Shown here: positions 44,479 through 52,791 of the stretch, piece after piece
How positions within the stretch are numbered: the first letter of the stretch is position 1
Layout: the number at the start of each line of letters is the position of its first letter
Source: Planctomycetota bacterium
GTDB lineage: Bacteria; Planctomycetota; UBA8742; UBA2392
Assembly: GCA_019912315.1 (NCBI GenBank)
Contig: JAIOJA010000040.1
Coordinates: forward strand, 1-64,000
Reading direction: 5' to 3'
DNA: 64,000 nt
Notes under the pieces: generated by a model
The model's database searches: none
Seen by the model: the letters and a program-made list of their open reading frames with translations, nothing else
Told to the model about the DNA's origin: nothing
Position numbers and translations under genes: made by a program

Positions 44479-44576
44479 GTGCATGTGAATAACAATTGGA
44501 TAGCGTTGACAAGTGCGCGGGTCGGCTCTGCGCTTGGGTTTCGGGCGAGATGTGAAGAATCTGTCAGTAATCGCCT

Positions 44577-44589
44577 TTGACTGAGTCAA
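44577..44589. promoter_or_regulatory. Perfect 13-bp palindrome, possible operator
   Basis: TTGACT-G-AGTCAA, six-base arms around one base, 42 bases before the 44631 start. No regulator gene is adjacent, so its role is unproven. Confidence 0.3.
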
Positions 44590-44630
44590 GATCAGCGGGT
44601 ATCGGTTAATCGTCGCCGTGGGGGAATGCC

Positions 44631-44837
44631 ATGAACGCCGAAACAGTAAGCCGGTTCTGCAGGGTCCTTGAACTCGACTATGTTGAGCAGGGCATGAGCG
44701 CCGGCTGCAAAGGCGCGTGGTTCCAGACCCGCAAGCGCGAACGCAAGTTCTACACCGAGGACGAGGTCAAGGCCTTCAACACGAAAGTCCAGACCGAATC
44801 CGGGCGCCACGCGCGGGCTGCCAGTTTCACCAGTTAG
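44631..44837 (+). CDS. Small hypothetical protein
   Basis: 68 residues with GGGGGAA before the ATG. Basic, cysteine at two positions, R-K-R-E-R-K-F-Y-T-E-D-E-V-K-A-F-N near the centre. No known domain. Soluble. Confidence 0.5.
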   Translation: MNAETVSRFCRVLELDYVEQGMSAGCKGAWFQTRKRERKFYTEDEVKAFNTKVQTESGRHARAASFTS

Positions 44838-44879
44838 CGGCATTCCCTGTAATCGCGACCGCGGCTACACTTCCGCGAC

Positions 44880-46250
44880 ATGCCTGATTCCGTACAAGTC
44901 CCGCCGCCGCCGCTTGAGACCGGCGAGCACGCCGACAGGGCGCCCAAGGTCGGCTATCTCGACAAGACCTTGCCCGGCCCGGCCATCGCGTGGGTGTTGT
45001 ACGACCTTGCCAACACAGTCTACGTCGCGACCCTGACGTTCATCTTTGTGCCGTACCTCGGCGAGCTGTTCGAGATGCGCAGCGTCGTCGGCATCGTCAG
45101 CAGCATCAGCATGATCTGCGCCGGGATGCTGGTGCCCCTGTTCGCCGCGGCGGGTGACCGCACCGGGCGCTGTCGCCTGTACCTGATCGTCGCGACCCTC
45201 TGCTGCATCATTCCGATGGCGTTGTTCGGCGCCTCGACTTCGTTGATCCCGCTGATGGCCGCGTTCTTTCTGGCCAATCTGGCCTACAACGGGTCGCTGG
45301 TGTTCTACAACGCGCTGCTGCCGAGCGTCGCCGCGGACCGCAACCAGGGGCTGATTTCCGGGCTGGGTGTCGGGCTGGGCTATATCGGAACACTGGTAAC
45401 GCTGGTGATCGTGCTCCCATTGCAGGACAAGATCGGCGCACCGAACACCTTCTACCTGACAGCCGGGTTGTTCCTGCTCTTCGCCCTGCCGAGCTTCATG
45501 CTGGTGAAGGAACGGCGAGTACTGGTAAGCGAGCGGTTCAGCGTTGATCTCGTCAAGCGCAGCTTCGGCGCAGTAATCAAGACCATCAAGTCTCTGCCCG
45601 CGAACAAGCCGGTGATGTGGTTCCTGCTCGGCAACTTCTTCTGCGTCGATGTGCTGAACACGGCGATCCTCTTCTTCGGCGACCTGACCAGCACCACCTT
45701 TGAGCCGTCAATCAACGCCGGCAAGGCAACGATCTTTGGTTACACGATCAAGTCCACGACCGCTCTGTTGATGCTTGCCGGCATCACTCTAAACGGCCTG
45801 GCGTTGATCTTCGGCGTGACCCTGGGCTTCCTTACGGACAGGCTGGGCTCGCTGCGTGTGCTGCGCTTCTCGGCCGCGTGCCTGGTAGTCGGGCTGCTGG
45901 GGGCTGCGTTCGCCGCCGGGGAAACCGTGCTCGGCTACCTGATCGGTATCTGCGGCTTCGGCGGCCTGGGACTCAGCGGCATCTGGACGGCCGGTCGCAA
46001 ACTCCTGATCGAGCTCAGTCCGCGCGAGAAGGTGGGGGAGTATTTCGGGCTCTACGGCATCACGACCAAGCTTAGCGTGCTCGGCAGCGCCGCAGTCGGG
46101 ATTCTGCAGGACGTCGTTTCGAACCAGACCGGCAGCGAGCTCACAGGCTGGAAGGTCGCTATCGGGGCGCAGGCCTTGCCGCTGATGCTCGGCATCTTGT
46201 TCCTCACCATGGTCAAGCAGCCAACGAAAGAGGTGTCGAATGGGTCTTGA
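44880..46250 (+). CDS. MFS transporter, UMF1/Atg22-like
   Basis: 456 residues with about 11-12 membrane spans. The N-terminal span contains A-W-V-L-Y-D-L-A-N-T-V-Y-V-A, the hallmark of the UMF1/Atg22-like group of the major facilitator superfamily. A G-D-R-T-G-R-C-R loop between spans 2 and 3 fits the MFS signature. In eukaryotes the family exports amino acids; bacterial substrates are unknown. Its stop overlaps the BrnT start by 11 bases. Confidence 0.85.
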   Translation: MPDSVQVPPPPLETGEHADRAPKVGYLDKTLPGPAIAWVLYDLANTVYVATLTFIFVPYLGELFEMRSVVGIVSSISMICAGMLVPLFAAAGDRTGRCRLYLIVATLCCIIPMALFGASTSLIPLMAAFFLANLAYNGSLVFYNALLPSVAADRNQGLISGLGVGLGYIGTLVTLVIVLPLQDKIGAPNTFYLTAGLFLLFALPSFMLVKERRVLVSERFSVDLVKRSFGAVIKTIKSLPANKPVMWFLLGNFFCVDVLNTAILFFGDLTSTTFEPSINAGKATIFGYTIKSTTALLMLAGITLNGLALIFGVTLGFLTDRLGSLRVLRFSAACLVVGLLGAAFAAGETVLGYLIGICGFGGLGLSGIWTAGRKLLIELSPREKVGEYFGLYGITTKLSVLGSAAVGILQDVVSNQTGSELTGWKVAIGAQALPLMLGILFLTMVKQPTKEVSNGS

Positions 46251-46509
46251 GTTTGACTGGGACCCGCGCAAGAGCGAGTCGAACTTGCGCAAGCACAGAG
46301 TCACCTTCGAAGAAGCCATGGAAGTCTTCAAGGACCCCTTGTCGCTCACTATTCCCGATGTAGACGACGAGGAACGATGGATCACGATAGGAAGGTCCCT
46401 AAAAGACCGAATCCTCGTTGTGGTGTTCACCGAGGCTACCGATACAATCAGGATCATCAGTGCACGGCGTGCAACGAAGCACGAACAAAATGCCTACGAA
46501 GAAAAATAA
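46240..46509 (+). CDS. brnT: BrnT-type toxin (ribonuclease)
   Basis: 89 residues. Family pattern: F-D-W-D-P-R-K-S-E-S-N-L-R-K-H-R-V-T-F-E-E-A near the N-terminus, E-R-W-I-T-I-G centrally, and R-I-I-S-A-R-R-A-T at the end. This is the RelE-fold BrnT toxin, which cleaves RNA. The start overlaps the transporter end by 11 bases, so expression may be coupled to it. The antitoxin start lies inside its last 20 bases. Confidence 0.9.
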   Translation: MGLEFDWDPRKSESNLRKHRVTFEEAMEVFKDPLSLTIPDVDDEERWITIGRSLKDRILVVVFTEATDTIRIISARRATKHEQNAYEEK

Positions 46510-46720
46510 GTCTGAAGACATGCGCCCGGAATACGACTTTTCGAAGGGTGTTCGCGGGAAGTACGCAAAACGCTACGCCAAGGGCACGAATGTTGTGCTG
46601 CTGGATCGGGACGTTGCGAAGCGCTTCAAGGACTCAGAGGCCGTAAACAAGGCCCTGCGCGGGCTGCTTGAGGCGGCCAAGGCAATCGACAAACCAGCCG
46701 GCAAAAAGAAGACCGCCTGA
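46490..46720 (+). CDS. brnA: BrnA-type antitoxin
   Basis: 76 residues from ATG 46490, overlapping BrnT by 20 bases. R-P-E-Y-D-F-S-K-G-V-R-G-K-Y-A-K-R-Y matches the BrnA opening, then a ribbon-helix-helix region L-L-D-R-D-V-A-K-R-F-K-x-x-x-x-V-N-K-A-L-R. A second ATG at 46520 (M-R-P-E-Y) is also possible. It should neutralise BrnT and repress the operon. Confidence 0.85.
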   Translation: MPTKKNKSEDMRPEYDFSKGVRGKYAKRYAKGTNVVLLDRDVAKRFKDSEAVNKALRGLLEAAKAIDKPAGKKKTA

Positions 46721-46806
46721 GTCGCCCGCCACTTCCTAACGATTTATTGACACGGTTGCGGTGCGGGGGCGCACCCCTACACTGCCCGCAACTCAGGAGA
46801 TTCAAC

Positions 46807-47739
46807 ATGCGCGCGACCCGTGATGCCTTCGGAAAAGCCTTGCTTGAGCTCGGCAAAGAGAACCCCAACGTCGTGGCGTTGACTGCGGACCTTGGCGGGT
46901 CGGTCAAGACCGACGACTTCGCAAAGGCCTACCCGGACCGCTTCTTCCAGATGGGCGTCGCCGAGGCCAACATGGTCGACGTCGCCGCGGGCATGAGCAC
47001 GGCCGGCAAGATCCCGTTCGCCACCACCTTTGCCATGTTTGGCACCGGGCGCGCCTGGGAAAGCGTGCGCAACACCATCGGCTACCCGGCCCTGAACACC
47101 AAGATCGCCTGCACCCACAGCGGGCTCGGCGTCGGCGAAGACGGCGCGAGTCACCAGTCGCTGGAAGACATCGCGCTGATGCGGGTCATCCCGAACATGA
47201 CTGTCGTCGTCGCCGCGGACTACGCCAGCGCCCATGACCTCACGCACCGCGTCGCCGAGCACAAGGGCCCGGTGTATTTGCGATTGGGGCGCCCCAAGGT
47301 GAAAGACGTCTACCAGGACGGCGAGAAGTTCGAACTCGGCAAAGCCAAAGTGATTCGCGAAGGCAAAGACGTCGCCATCATCGCCTGCGGGCCGCAAGTA
47401 GGGTTCGCTGTGGACGCCGCCGAGACACTGTCGAAAGAAGGTATCGAGGCAACCGTCGTCGACATGCACACCATCAAGCCACTCGACGAAGAGACGCTCA
47501 TCAAGGTCGCGACAACATGCGGCGCAGTCGTCACAGCCGAAGACCACAACGTACTCGGCGGGCTCGGCGGCGCAGTCGCGGAAGCGCTCGCACGCACGCG
47601 CCCCACACCGATCCGATTCATCGGCACGCAGGATACGTTTGGAGAAAGCGGCGACCCGGACAGCCTCTGGCGCAAGTACGGCGTCCACATTGACGACATC
47701 GTCAAAGCCGCCAAAGCAGCCATCGCCGCCAAAAACTAG
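46807..47739 (+). CDS. Transketolase C-terminal subunit
   Basis: 310 residues from ATG 46807 (AGGAGA upstream). It contains V-A-L-T-A-D-L-G-G-S near the N-terminus, F-Q-M-G-V-A-E-A-N-M with the catalytic Glu, and the C-terminal V-D-M-H-T-I-K-P-L-D. This is the pyrimidine-binding and C-terminal half of a split transketolase. The N-terminal thiamin-diphosphate half is usually the neighbouring gene, but none is found here on either side. The partner must lie elsewhere if it is functional. Confidence 0.88.
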   Translation: MRATRDAFGKALLELGKENPNVVALTADLGGSVKTDDFAKAYPDRFFQMGVAEANMVDVAAGMSTAGKIPFATTFAMFGTGRAWESVRNTIGYPALNTKIACTHSGLGVGEDGASHQSLEDIALMRVIPNMTVVVAADYASAHDLTHRVAEHKGPVYLRLGRPKVKDVYQDGEKFELGKAKVIREGKDVAIIACGPQVGFAVDAAETLSKEGIEATVVDMHTIKPLDEETLIKVATTCGAVVTAEDHNVLGGLGGAVAEALARTRPTPIRFIGTQDTFGESGDPDSLWRKYGVHIDDIVKAAKAAIAAKN

Positions 47740-47755
47740 GTGGCGCGGCCGTCCC

Positions 47756-47799
47756 GGCTGCACGTGGCGTGGGCATCCTGCCCGCGCGGGGGCCGGCGG
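47756..47799. repeat. 44-bp intergenic repeat, copy 1
   Basis: Near-identical to 48946-48989 (few mismatches), same orientation. Core GGGCATCCTGCCCGCG is partly palindromic. The two copies flank the lipoprotein gene at 47872. Confidence 0.8.
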
Positions 47800-47871
47800 A
47801 TGACGGCTTTCGCGGCAGCCTTGGCTTATCTATCGTGAGTTATCCCTGTGGCGCCCCTTGGGGAATGTGCC

Positions 47872-48903
47872 ATGCGTTTTCGATTTCTGCTTGCAGCCGC
47901 CATGGTCGTGCCGCTGGTTGTCGCGTGCTCGCGGCCGGAACGTCAAGACCAGGCACCACGGGAACTACTGAAAGCTGCGGAAACACCCGACACCACGCCG
48001 GCCGCGGACAACCGGCCGGCAAATCAGTTTCGTGAAGGGGACAGCGTCCGTAAGCCGGATATTCTCCGCGGCGATCGGATGTTTGAATTCGTCGGCTACG
48101 GCATGGTCGAGACGCCATGGGGTTTCACCAGTCCCGCCATGGGGGCAAGGAAGAACGGCGGGATCGGATTCACGATCAAGTTCTTCCGGCCGTCACTGTT
48201 TTCCGTTGAGAAGTGGGCACCGCTTCCCGAAGCCGGTGATGTCACGGGCGTGATCATCAGAGGAAACGAAGTCGTCCGCGAATCCACTCCGGCCGCGCCG
48301 ATCATTGACGGCTGGCTCGGGTCAACATTCGAATCGCAAGGCAACCTGAGCATGGCTTTCGAGGCTCTGCCTCCCGACCTGTCGGATTACTGGATTCGCG
48401 TTGACATGCTGGGAACCCGGCACTGGTTCTTGATCCCTTACGGCTTGTGCGGCCTCACTACCAGCGATTCGTCGCCCCGGCACGAGGGCGCGACGCCGGA
48501 GAGGCCGCCGGCGGCCGCCGAAAGCGACACCGTCCACCGCTGGGTCCATGTGAACTACGAACTCGGAAAGATTAGTGAGAAGGACTGGAGCGTGAGCCTC
48601 ATCGTCCGTGATACGTTCACCATCGAACTCTACCACGAAAAGGGCGGCTGGTCGTTGTCGACGCCGCGCACGAGCATCGCCTACCTGCCCTTGGGCGGCG
48701 TTCCGCGGTTCGGATCATTGACCGGCGTTTCGCGCGAAAACCGATACGACATGCGCCGCTATGACCTCTACGACTTCGGACAAATCCCGCCCAGTAATCG
48801 AACCTGGGGCCTGTTGCGCATTACGGTCGATGACTTCGTCCTTGAAAAGGTGGTACCAAGCAGTCTGTTTCAATACACCTACGGAAAGCCTGACTCAGAG
48901 TAG
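47872..48903 (+). CDS. Lipoprotein of unknown function
   Basis: 343 residues from ATG 47872. Lipobox V-V-A-C (Cys at 19), then a charged linker and a beta-rich domain. No family recognised. Lies between two direct repeats, suggesting a small cassette or local duplication. Confidence 0.7.
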   Translation: MRFRFLLAAAMVVPLVVACSRPERQDQAPRELLKAAETPDTTPAADNRPANQFREGDSVRKPDILRGDRMFEFVGYGMVETPWGFTSPAMGARKNGGIGFTIKFFRPSLFSVEKWAPLPEAGDVTGVIIRGNEVVRESTPAAPIIDGWLGSTFESQGNLSMAFEALPPDLSDYWIRVDMLGTRHWFLIPYGLCGLTTSDSSPRHEGATPERPPAAAESDTVHRWVHVNYELGKISEKDWSVSLIVRDTFTIELYHEKGGWSLSTPRTSIAYLPLGGVPRFGSLTGVSRENRYDMRRYDLYDFGQIPPSNRTWGLLRITVDDFVLEKVVPSSLFQYTYGKPDSE

Positions 48904-48945
48904 CTTCTACAATGTCGAGCCGAACAAGTGTTCTGCATCAGGCCA

Positions 48946-49087
48946 GGCTGCACGTGGCTTGGGCATCCTGCCCGCGTGGGGGCCGCCGGCCCCCACGCGT
49001 GCCGCAGGCACGCGTTGCCAGCGGGCGGGACGCCTGCTGCACGTGCGCGCGAGACGCGTGCAACCCGTGCGGGCAGGATGCCCGCAC
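48946..49087. repeat. Repeat copy 2 plus inverted palindrome
   Basis: 48946-48989 is the second copy of the 44-bp repeat. At 49067-49087 a 21-bp palindrome, GTGCGGGC-AGGAT-GCCCGCAC, contains the same core in reverse, so the block can fold as a long hairpin. It lies between two convergent genes. Confidence 0.75.
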
Positions 49088-49091
49088 CACG

Positions 49092-50075
49092 CTACTCCGC
49101 CTTCAGGGACCGGGTCATCAGGCGGGTGACGGCTTCGCGGGGGTCGGCGTTGTCGTAGATGACGTTGCAGACTTCTTCGCAGATGGGCATCTCGATGCCC
49201 TTCTGGCGTGAGAGCTCGCGAAGCGCGCGCGCCGTGTTGTAGCCTTCGACCACCATCTCCATTGACGCGATGATCTCTTCCGGCTTCTCGCCCGCGCCGA
49301 TGCGTCGCCCGAATTTCAAATTGCGCCCGTGGCTCGAAGCGCAGGTTGTGTACAGGTCGCCGATGCCGCTGAGCCCGCTGAAGGTGCGTTCATTGGCGCC
49401 CATCGCGACACCCAGACGCACGATCTCGGCGAGCCCGCGGGCGATCAGCGCGGCCTTGGCGTTGTCGCCGAGTTGCAGGCCATCAACAATGCCGGCCGCA
49501 ATGGCGACCACGTTCTTGGCGGCGCCGGACAACTCAACGCCGGCGAGGTCGGTGCTGTAGTAGACGCGAAAGCTTGGCGTACTCACCAGCTCAGCCAGGG
49601 CCTGGGCGCGGGATTCGTCGCCGGCACTTACGACGACAGCGGGCAGCCCGCGCGCGACTTCTTCGGCGTGGCTCGGGCCCGAAAGACACAGCAAGTGCTT
49701 CGCGGGCGTGACCTCGGCAAGAATCTGGGTCGGGAATTTGACCGTCTCCTGCTCGATCCCTTTGCTGAGACTGACGAGGGGCAGCTCGGCCGGGTAGCGC
49801 GCGGCGATGCTGCTGAACTCGCCGCGAACGAAACGTGTCGGCACGGCGCTGATGCACCAGTCGAAGCGTGTCAGGTCGTTCAGCTCGTTGGTTGCATCGA
49901 GCCCGGCCGGAAATGCGATCCCGGGCAGGAAGATGCGGTTCACTCGAGTCTTCGCCAACTCGGCCGCGTAGTCCGGCAGGCGCTCATACAGCGACACCCT
50001 GTTGCCCGCGCCTGCCAGCAGCACGCCGACGGCCGTGCCCCAGCTCCCCGCGCCGATAATGAGTACTTCAGCCAT
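49092..50075 (-). CDS. gpsA: Glycerol-3-phosphate dehydrogenase (NAD(P)+)
   Basis: 327 residues. N-terminal dinucleotide fold G-A-G-S-W-G-T-A; L-S-G-P-S-H-A-E-E-V-A; catalytic Lys in S-G-A-A-K-N-V-V-A-I-A-A-G; and G-L-S-G-I-G-D-L-Y-T-T-C. It reduces dihydroxyacetone phosphate to make the phospholipid backbone. The start overlaps the end of plsY by 8 bases, and both act in successive steps. Confidence 0.95.
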   Translation of the reverse strand: MAEVLIIGAGSWGTAVGVLLAGAGNRVSLYERLPDYAAELAKTRVNRIFLPGIAFPAGLDATNELNDLTRFDWCISAVPTRFVRGEFSSIAARYPAELPLVSLSKGIEQETVKFPTQILAEVTPAKHLLCLSGPSHAEEVARGLPAVVVSAGDESRAQALAELVSTPSFRVYYSTDLAGVELSGAAKNVVAIAAGIVDGLQLGDNAKAALIARGLAEIVRLGVAMGANERTFSGLSGIGDLYTTCASSHGRNLKFGRRIGAGEKPEEIIASMEMVVEGYNTARALRELSRQKGIEMPICEEVCNVIYDNADPREAVTRLMTRSLKAE

Positions 50076-50730
50076 TGTGCGCCTCCGCTTTGCGCCCTAC
50101 GCGCGGCTCACTGCCTGCCATGATGCGTCGGATGTTGCCCCGGTGTTTTACCACCACAAACAGGCTTACCACGCACAGAAAGACAAACCGCCACTGGTAA
50201 GGGTCGGTCAACATCACGCCGCCGAGCCAAGCGTAGTAGAACGCCGGGATGGTGAGCGCCGCGACGATGCTGGCGGCACTCACATAGCGCGTCACGAACA
50301 TGATCAGGGCAAACACGCCCAGGGCGCAGAGTGCGGGCAGGGGCGCATGAAACTCCGGCACGACTGTCAGCACCAGCACGACGCCGAGCCCGGTTGCAAC
50401 ACCCTTGCCGCCCTTGAACTTCAGGTACACCGAGTACAGGTGGCCCAGCAGCGCGCCGATGGCCGCGAACAGCACGAGATCAACGGTCGTGTATTGCATC
50501 AGCCACATGCCTGCCAGGCAGGGCCCTGCGCCCTTGAGCGCGTCGAGCATGAGCACGATGGGAAACCATTTCCAGCCGATCACGCGGGCGGCGTTCGTCG
50601 CGCCGATGTTGCGACTGCCGTGCTCACGAATGTCCACGCCTTTGATGACCTTGCCGGCGATCAGTCCAAACGGAATGCTGCCCACCAGGTAGGCGGCAGT
50701 CAGCGTTCCGATGATCCAGAGCCAGTCCAT
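50068..50730 (-). CDS. plsY: Acyl-phosphate:glycerol-3-phosphate acyltransferase
   Basis: 220 residues, about five to six membrane spans. Signatures: G-S-I-P-F-G, G-S-R-N-I-G-A-T-N and F-K-G-G-K-G-V-A-T-G. It acylates glycerol-3-phosphate from acyl phosphate at the inner membrane. First gene of the plsY-gpsA pair. Confidence 0.95.
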   Translation of the reverse strand: MDWLWIIGTLTAAYLVGSIPFGLIAGKVIKGVDIREHGSRNIGATNAARVIGWKWFPIVLMLDALKGAGPCLAGMWLMQYTTVDLVLFAAIGALLGHLYSVYLKFKGGKGVATGLGVVLVLTVVPEFHAPLPALCALGVFALIMFVTRYVSAASIVAALTIPAFYYAWLGGVMLTDPYQWRFVFLCVVSLFVVVKHRGNIRRIMAGSEPRVGRKAEAHNG

Positions 50731-50746
50731 ACGATCTCAAAAAGTT

Positions 50747-50805
50747 CACACTAAGCCACGAGGTCACCAAGAACAGCTGTAGACCTTCTTTGTGTCTTCG
50801 TGTGC
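50747..50805. repeat. Intergenic repeat-like segment (CTTTGTGTCTT type)
   Basis: Contains CTTTGTGTCTTCGTGTG. The reverse complement of this with one mismatch occurs upstream of miaA (about 34472-34488). Both lie between genes. Confidence 0.45.
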
Positions 50806-50814
50806 CACTGCCGC

Positions 50815-52650
50815 TCATGCCTTGGCGGGCGTGAGTGAATGTGCGAAGCGGGTCAGCTCGGCGATCATGTCGTAGCGGTTCATGGGCGTGATTAGATAGA
50901 AACCCTGCACTTCCGGCGCGATCTCATGCATCAGCTCTTTGCTGATCTCGACGCCGAGTTTGCGCCCGCTTTCGCCGCGCTTGCCGGCCATGCGCTCGCG
51001 GATGCTTTCCGGCACGTCGATGCCGGGTACCTCGTGATGCAAAAACTCGGCGTTGCGCTCACTGACCAGCGGCATGATGCCGAGAACCAGCGGTACATTC
51101 AGCGGTCTCGCGGCTTCGACCACTTCGCGGGCTTTGGCGATGTCGAAGACCGGCTGGGTCATGATGTAGCGGGCACCGGCCTGCACTTTGCGTTGAAAGC
51201 GTTTGACCTCGTTTTCAAGTTTGCGCGAGGCCGCGTTGAACGCGCCGCCGACGAAGAAGTCCGTGCGCGCTCCGCCGTCCTTGCCTGTGGCGAAGTCGCC
51301 CTGGTTAAAGCGCGAGATCAACTCGATCAGCTTGTGACTCGCCATGTCGAAGACGCCGCTGCTGCCCTTGTAGGCCTGCGTCGCGACGGGGTCACCGGTA
51401 ACGGCGAGAATATTACTGATGCCCATGGCGTAAGCGCCCAGCAGGTGCGACTGGGTACCGATCAGGCTGCGGTCACGGCACGCGACATGCAGCACGATAC
51501 GGATGTCCGAGCGCCGCATAAGCATTCCCGCGAAGGCCAGGTTGCTCATGCGCATGATCGACAGCGGGTTGTCCGCAATCGTGATGGCGTCACTGCCGGC
51601 CTCGATGATCTGCCGCGCGCCTTCGAGTTCCATTGACGCGTCAATGCCTCGTGGCGGATCTACCTCGGCGACCACAACGCGGCGCTGCTTTAGGGCGAGC
51701 TCCAAGCTGGGCTGAACTTCGATGGGCTGCGCGGGTCGCTGACTTGGCGCAGCCTGGGCAGATACACGCAACTGGCGCATACTCGGCTTGCGGGCGCTGA
51801 CCTGGGCCTTCAGCTTGCGAATGTCTTCGGGAGCCGTGCCGCAGCAGCCGCCGATCAGGTTGGCGCCAAGATCGGCAAGGCGGCGGGCACTGCGCGCGAA
51901 GTAATCGCTGCTTTCGATGTAGATGGGGCGGCCGTGATCGTCGAAGTCGGCCAGGCCTCGGTTGGGGTAAATGCTGATTGGCTTGTCCGTCAACTCCACG
52001 AGGCGTTTGCAGACCTCGATCGCGGCGCTTTCGCCGCCACCGCAGTTCGCGCCGATCACGTCCACGGGCTGGTTGTTCAGGGCGGCGATCATGCGCTCGG
52101 GTGAGGTGCCCGTCGTCGTTGTGCCCGCCAGGGTGAACGCCATCTGCGCCACCAGCGGCACGTCCCCGGCGACGCCCCGCACGGCGCCGATGGCGAACAC
52201 CAGCTCATCCAGATCCGGGAATGTCTCCAGCAGGATCGCGTCCACACCGCCGTCCACGAGTCCCCTGGCCTGGTCCGAAAAACACTCGGCGCGCTCGGCG
52301 TCCGTCAGCTTGACACTGGAGCGAAACAGCGGCCCGATCGCGCCAAGCACGTAAGCTTTGCCGTTCGCGGCCTGCCTGGCGAGGCGCGCGCCGGCTTTAC
52401 AAACGTCATAGCTGGTGACGTCGGCCTCGGCGGATGCGAGCGCCAGCCTGTCGGCGCCGAAGGTGTTGGTTTCGATGACGTCCGCACCGGCTGACAAGTA
52501 CTCCTGATGCGCGGACAGCACGAAGTTCGGCTTGGCGACGTTCAGCACCGGGCCGCCGCCGGCCACAAGCCCGCGCGCGGCCAGCAGCGTGCCGTAGGCC
52601 CCGTCACCGACGAGGACTTTGTTCTTCAGGGCTTCGAGAAACGGCTTCAT
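50815..52650 (-). CDS. Homocysteine S-methyltransferase / methylenetetrahydrofolate reductase fusion
   Basis: 611 residues. Residues 1-295 form a homocysteine methyltransferase barrel, with zinc cysteines in G-A-N-C-G-G and G-G-C-C-G-T. From about 320 a methylenetetrahydrofolate reductase domain follows, with V-A-E-V-D-P-P-R-G-I-D, D-A-I-T-I-A-D-N-P and Y-I-M-T-Q-P-V-F-D. The same bifunctional arrangement is known as YitJ-type. It makes methyl-THF and uses a methyl donor to form methionine. Confidence 0.93.
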   Translation of the reverse strand: MKPFLEALKNKVLVGDGAYGTLLAARGLVAGGGPVLNVAKPNFVLSAHQEYLSAGADVIETNTFGADRLALASAEADVTSYDVCKAGARLARQAANGKAYVLGAIGPLFRSSVKLTDAERAECFSDQARGLVDGGVDAILLETFPDLDELVFAIGAVRGVAGDVPLVAQMAFTLAGTTTTGTSPERMIAALNNQPVDVIGANCGGGESAAIEVCKRLVELTDKPISIYPNRGLADFDDHGRPIYIESSDYFARSARRLADLGANLIGGCCGTAPEDIRKLKAQVSARKPSMRQLRVSAQAAPSQRPAQPIEVQPSLELALKQRRVVVAEVDPPRGIDASMELEGARQIIEAGSDAITIADNPLSIMRMSNLAFAGMLMRRSDIRIVLHVACRDRSLIGTQSHLLGAYAMGISNILAVTGDPVATQAYKGSSGVFDMASHKLIELISRFNQGDFATGKDGGARTDFFVGGAFNAASRKLENEVKRFQRKVQAGARYIMTQPVFDIAKAREVVEAARPLNVPLVLGIMPLVSERNAEFLHHEVPGIDVPESIRERMAGKRGESGRKLGVEISKELMHEIAPEVQGFYLITPMNRYDMIAELTRFAHSLTPAKA

Positions 52651-52791
52651 GACATTCCGTGACAGCAGGTTCGCGCGAGAATAACAACCGGACCACGAGG
52701 AACTACTGTCCGAACGCCGCCGCCGCTCCGCGCGTTGACAGGCAAAGTGTACGACTGGGCGCGAATCATTCCCGGGATTGCCCGCAAAGGG

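Noticed and set aside
44506-44511. TTGACA as a -35 box
   Set aside because: No good -10 box at 16-18 bases, so no promoter is called.
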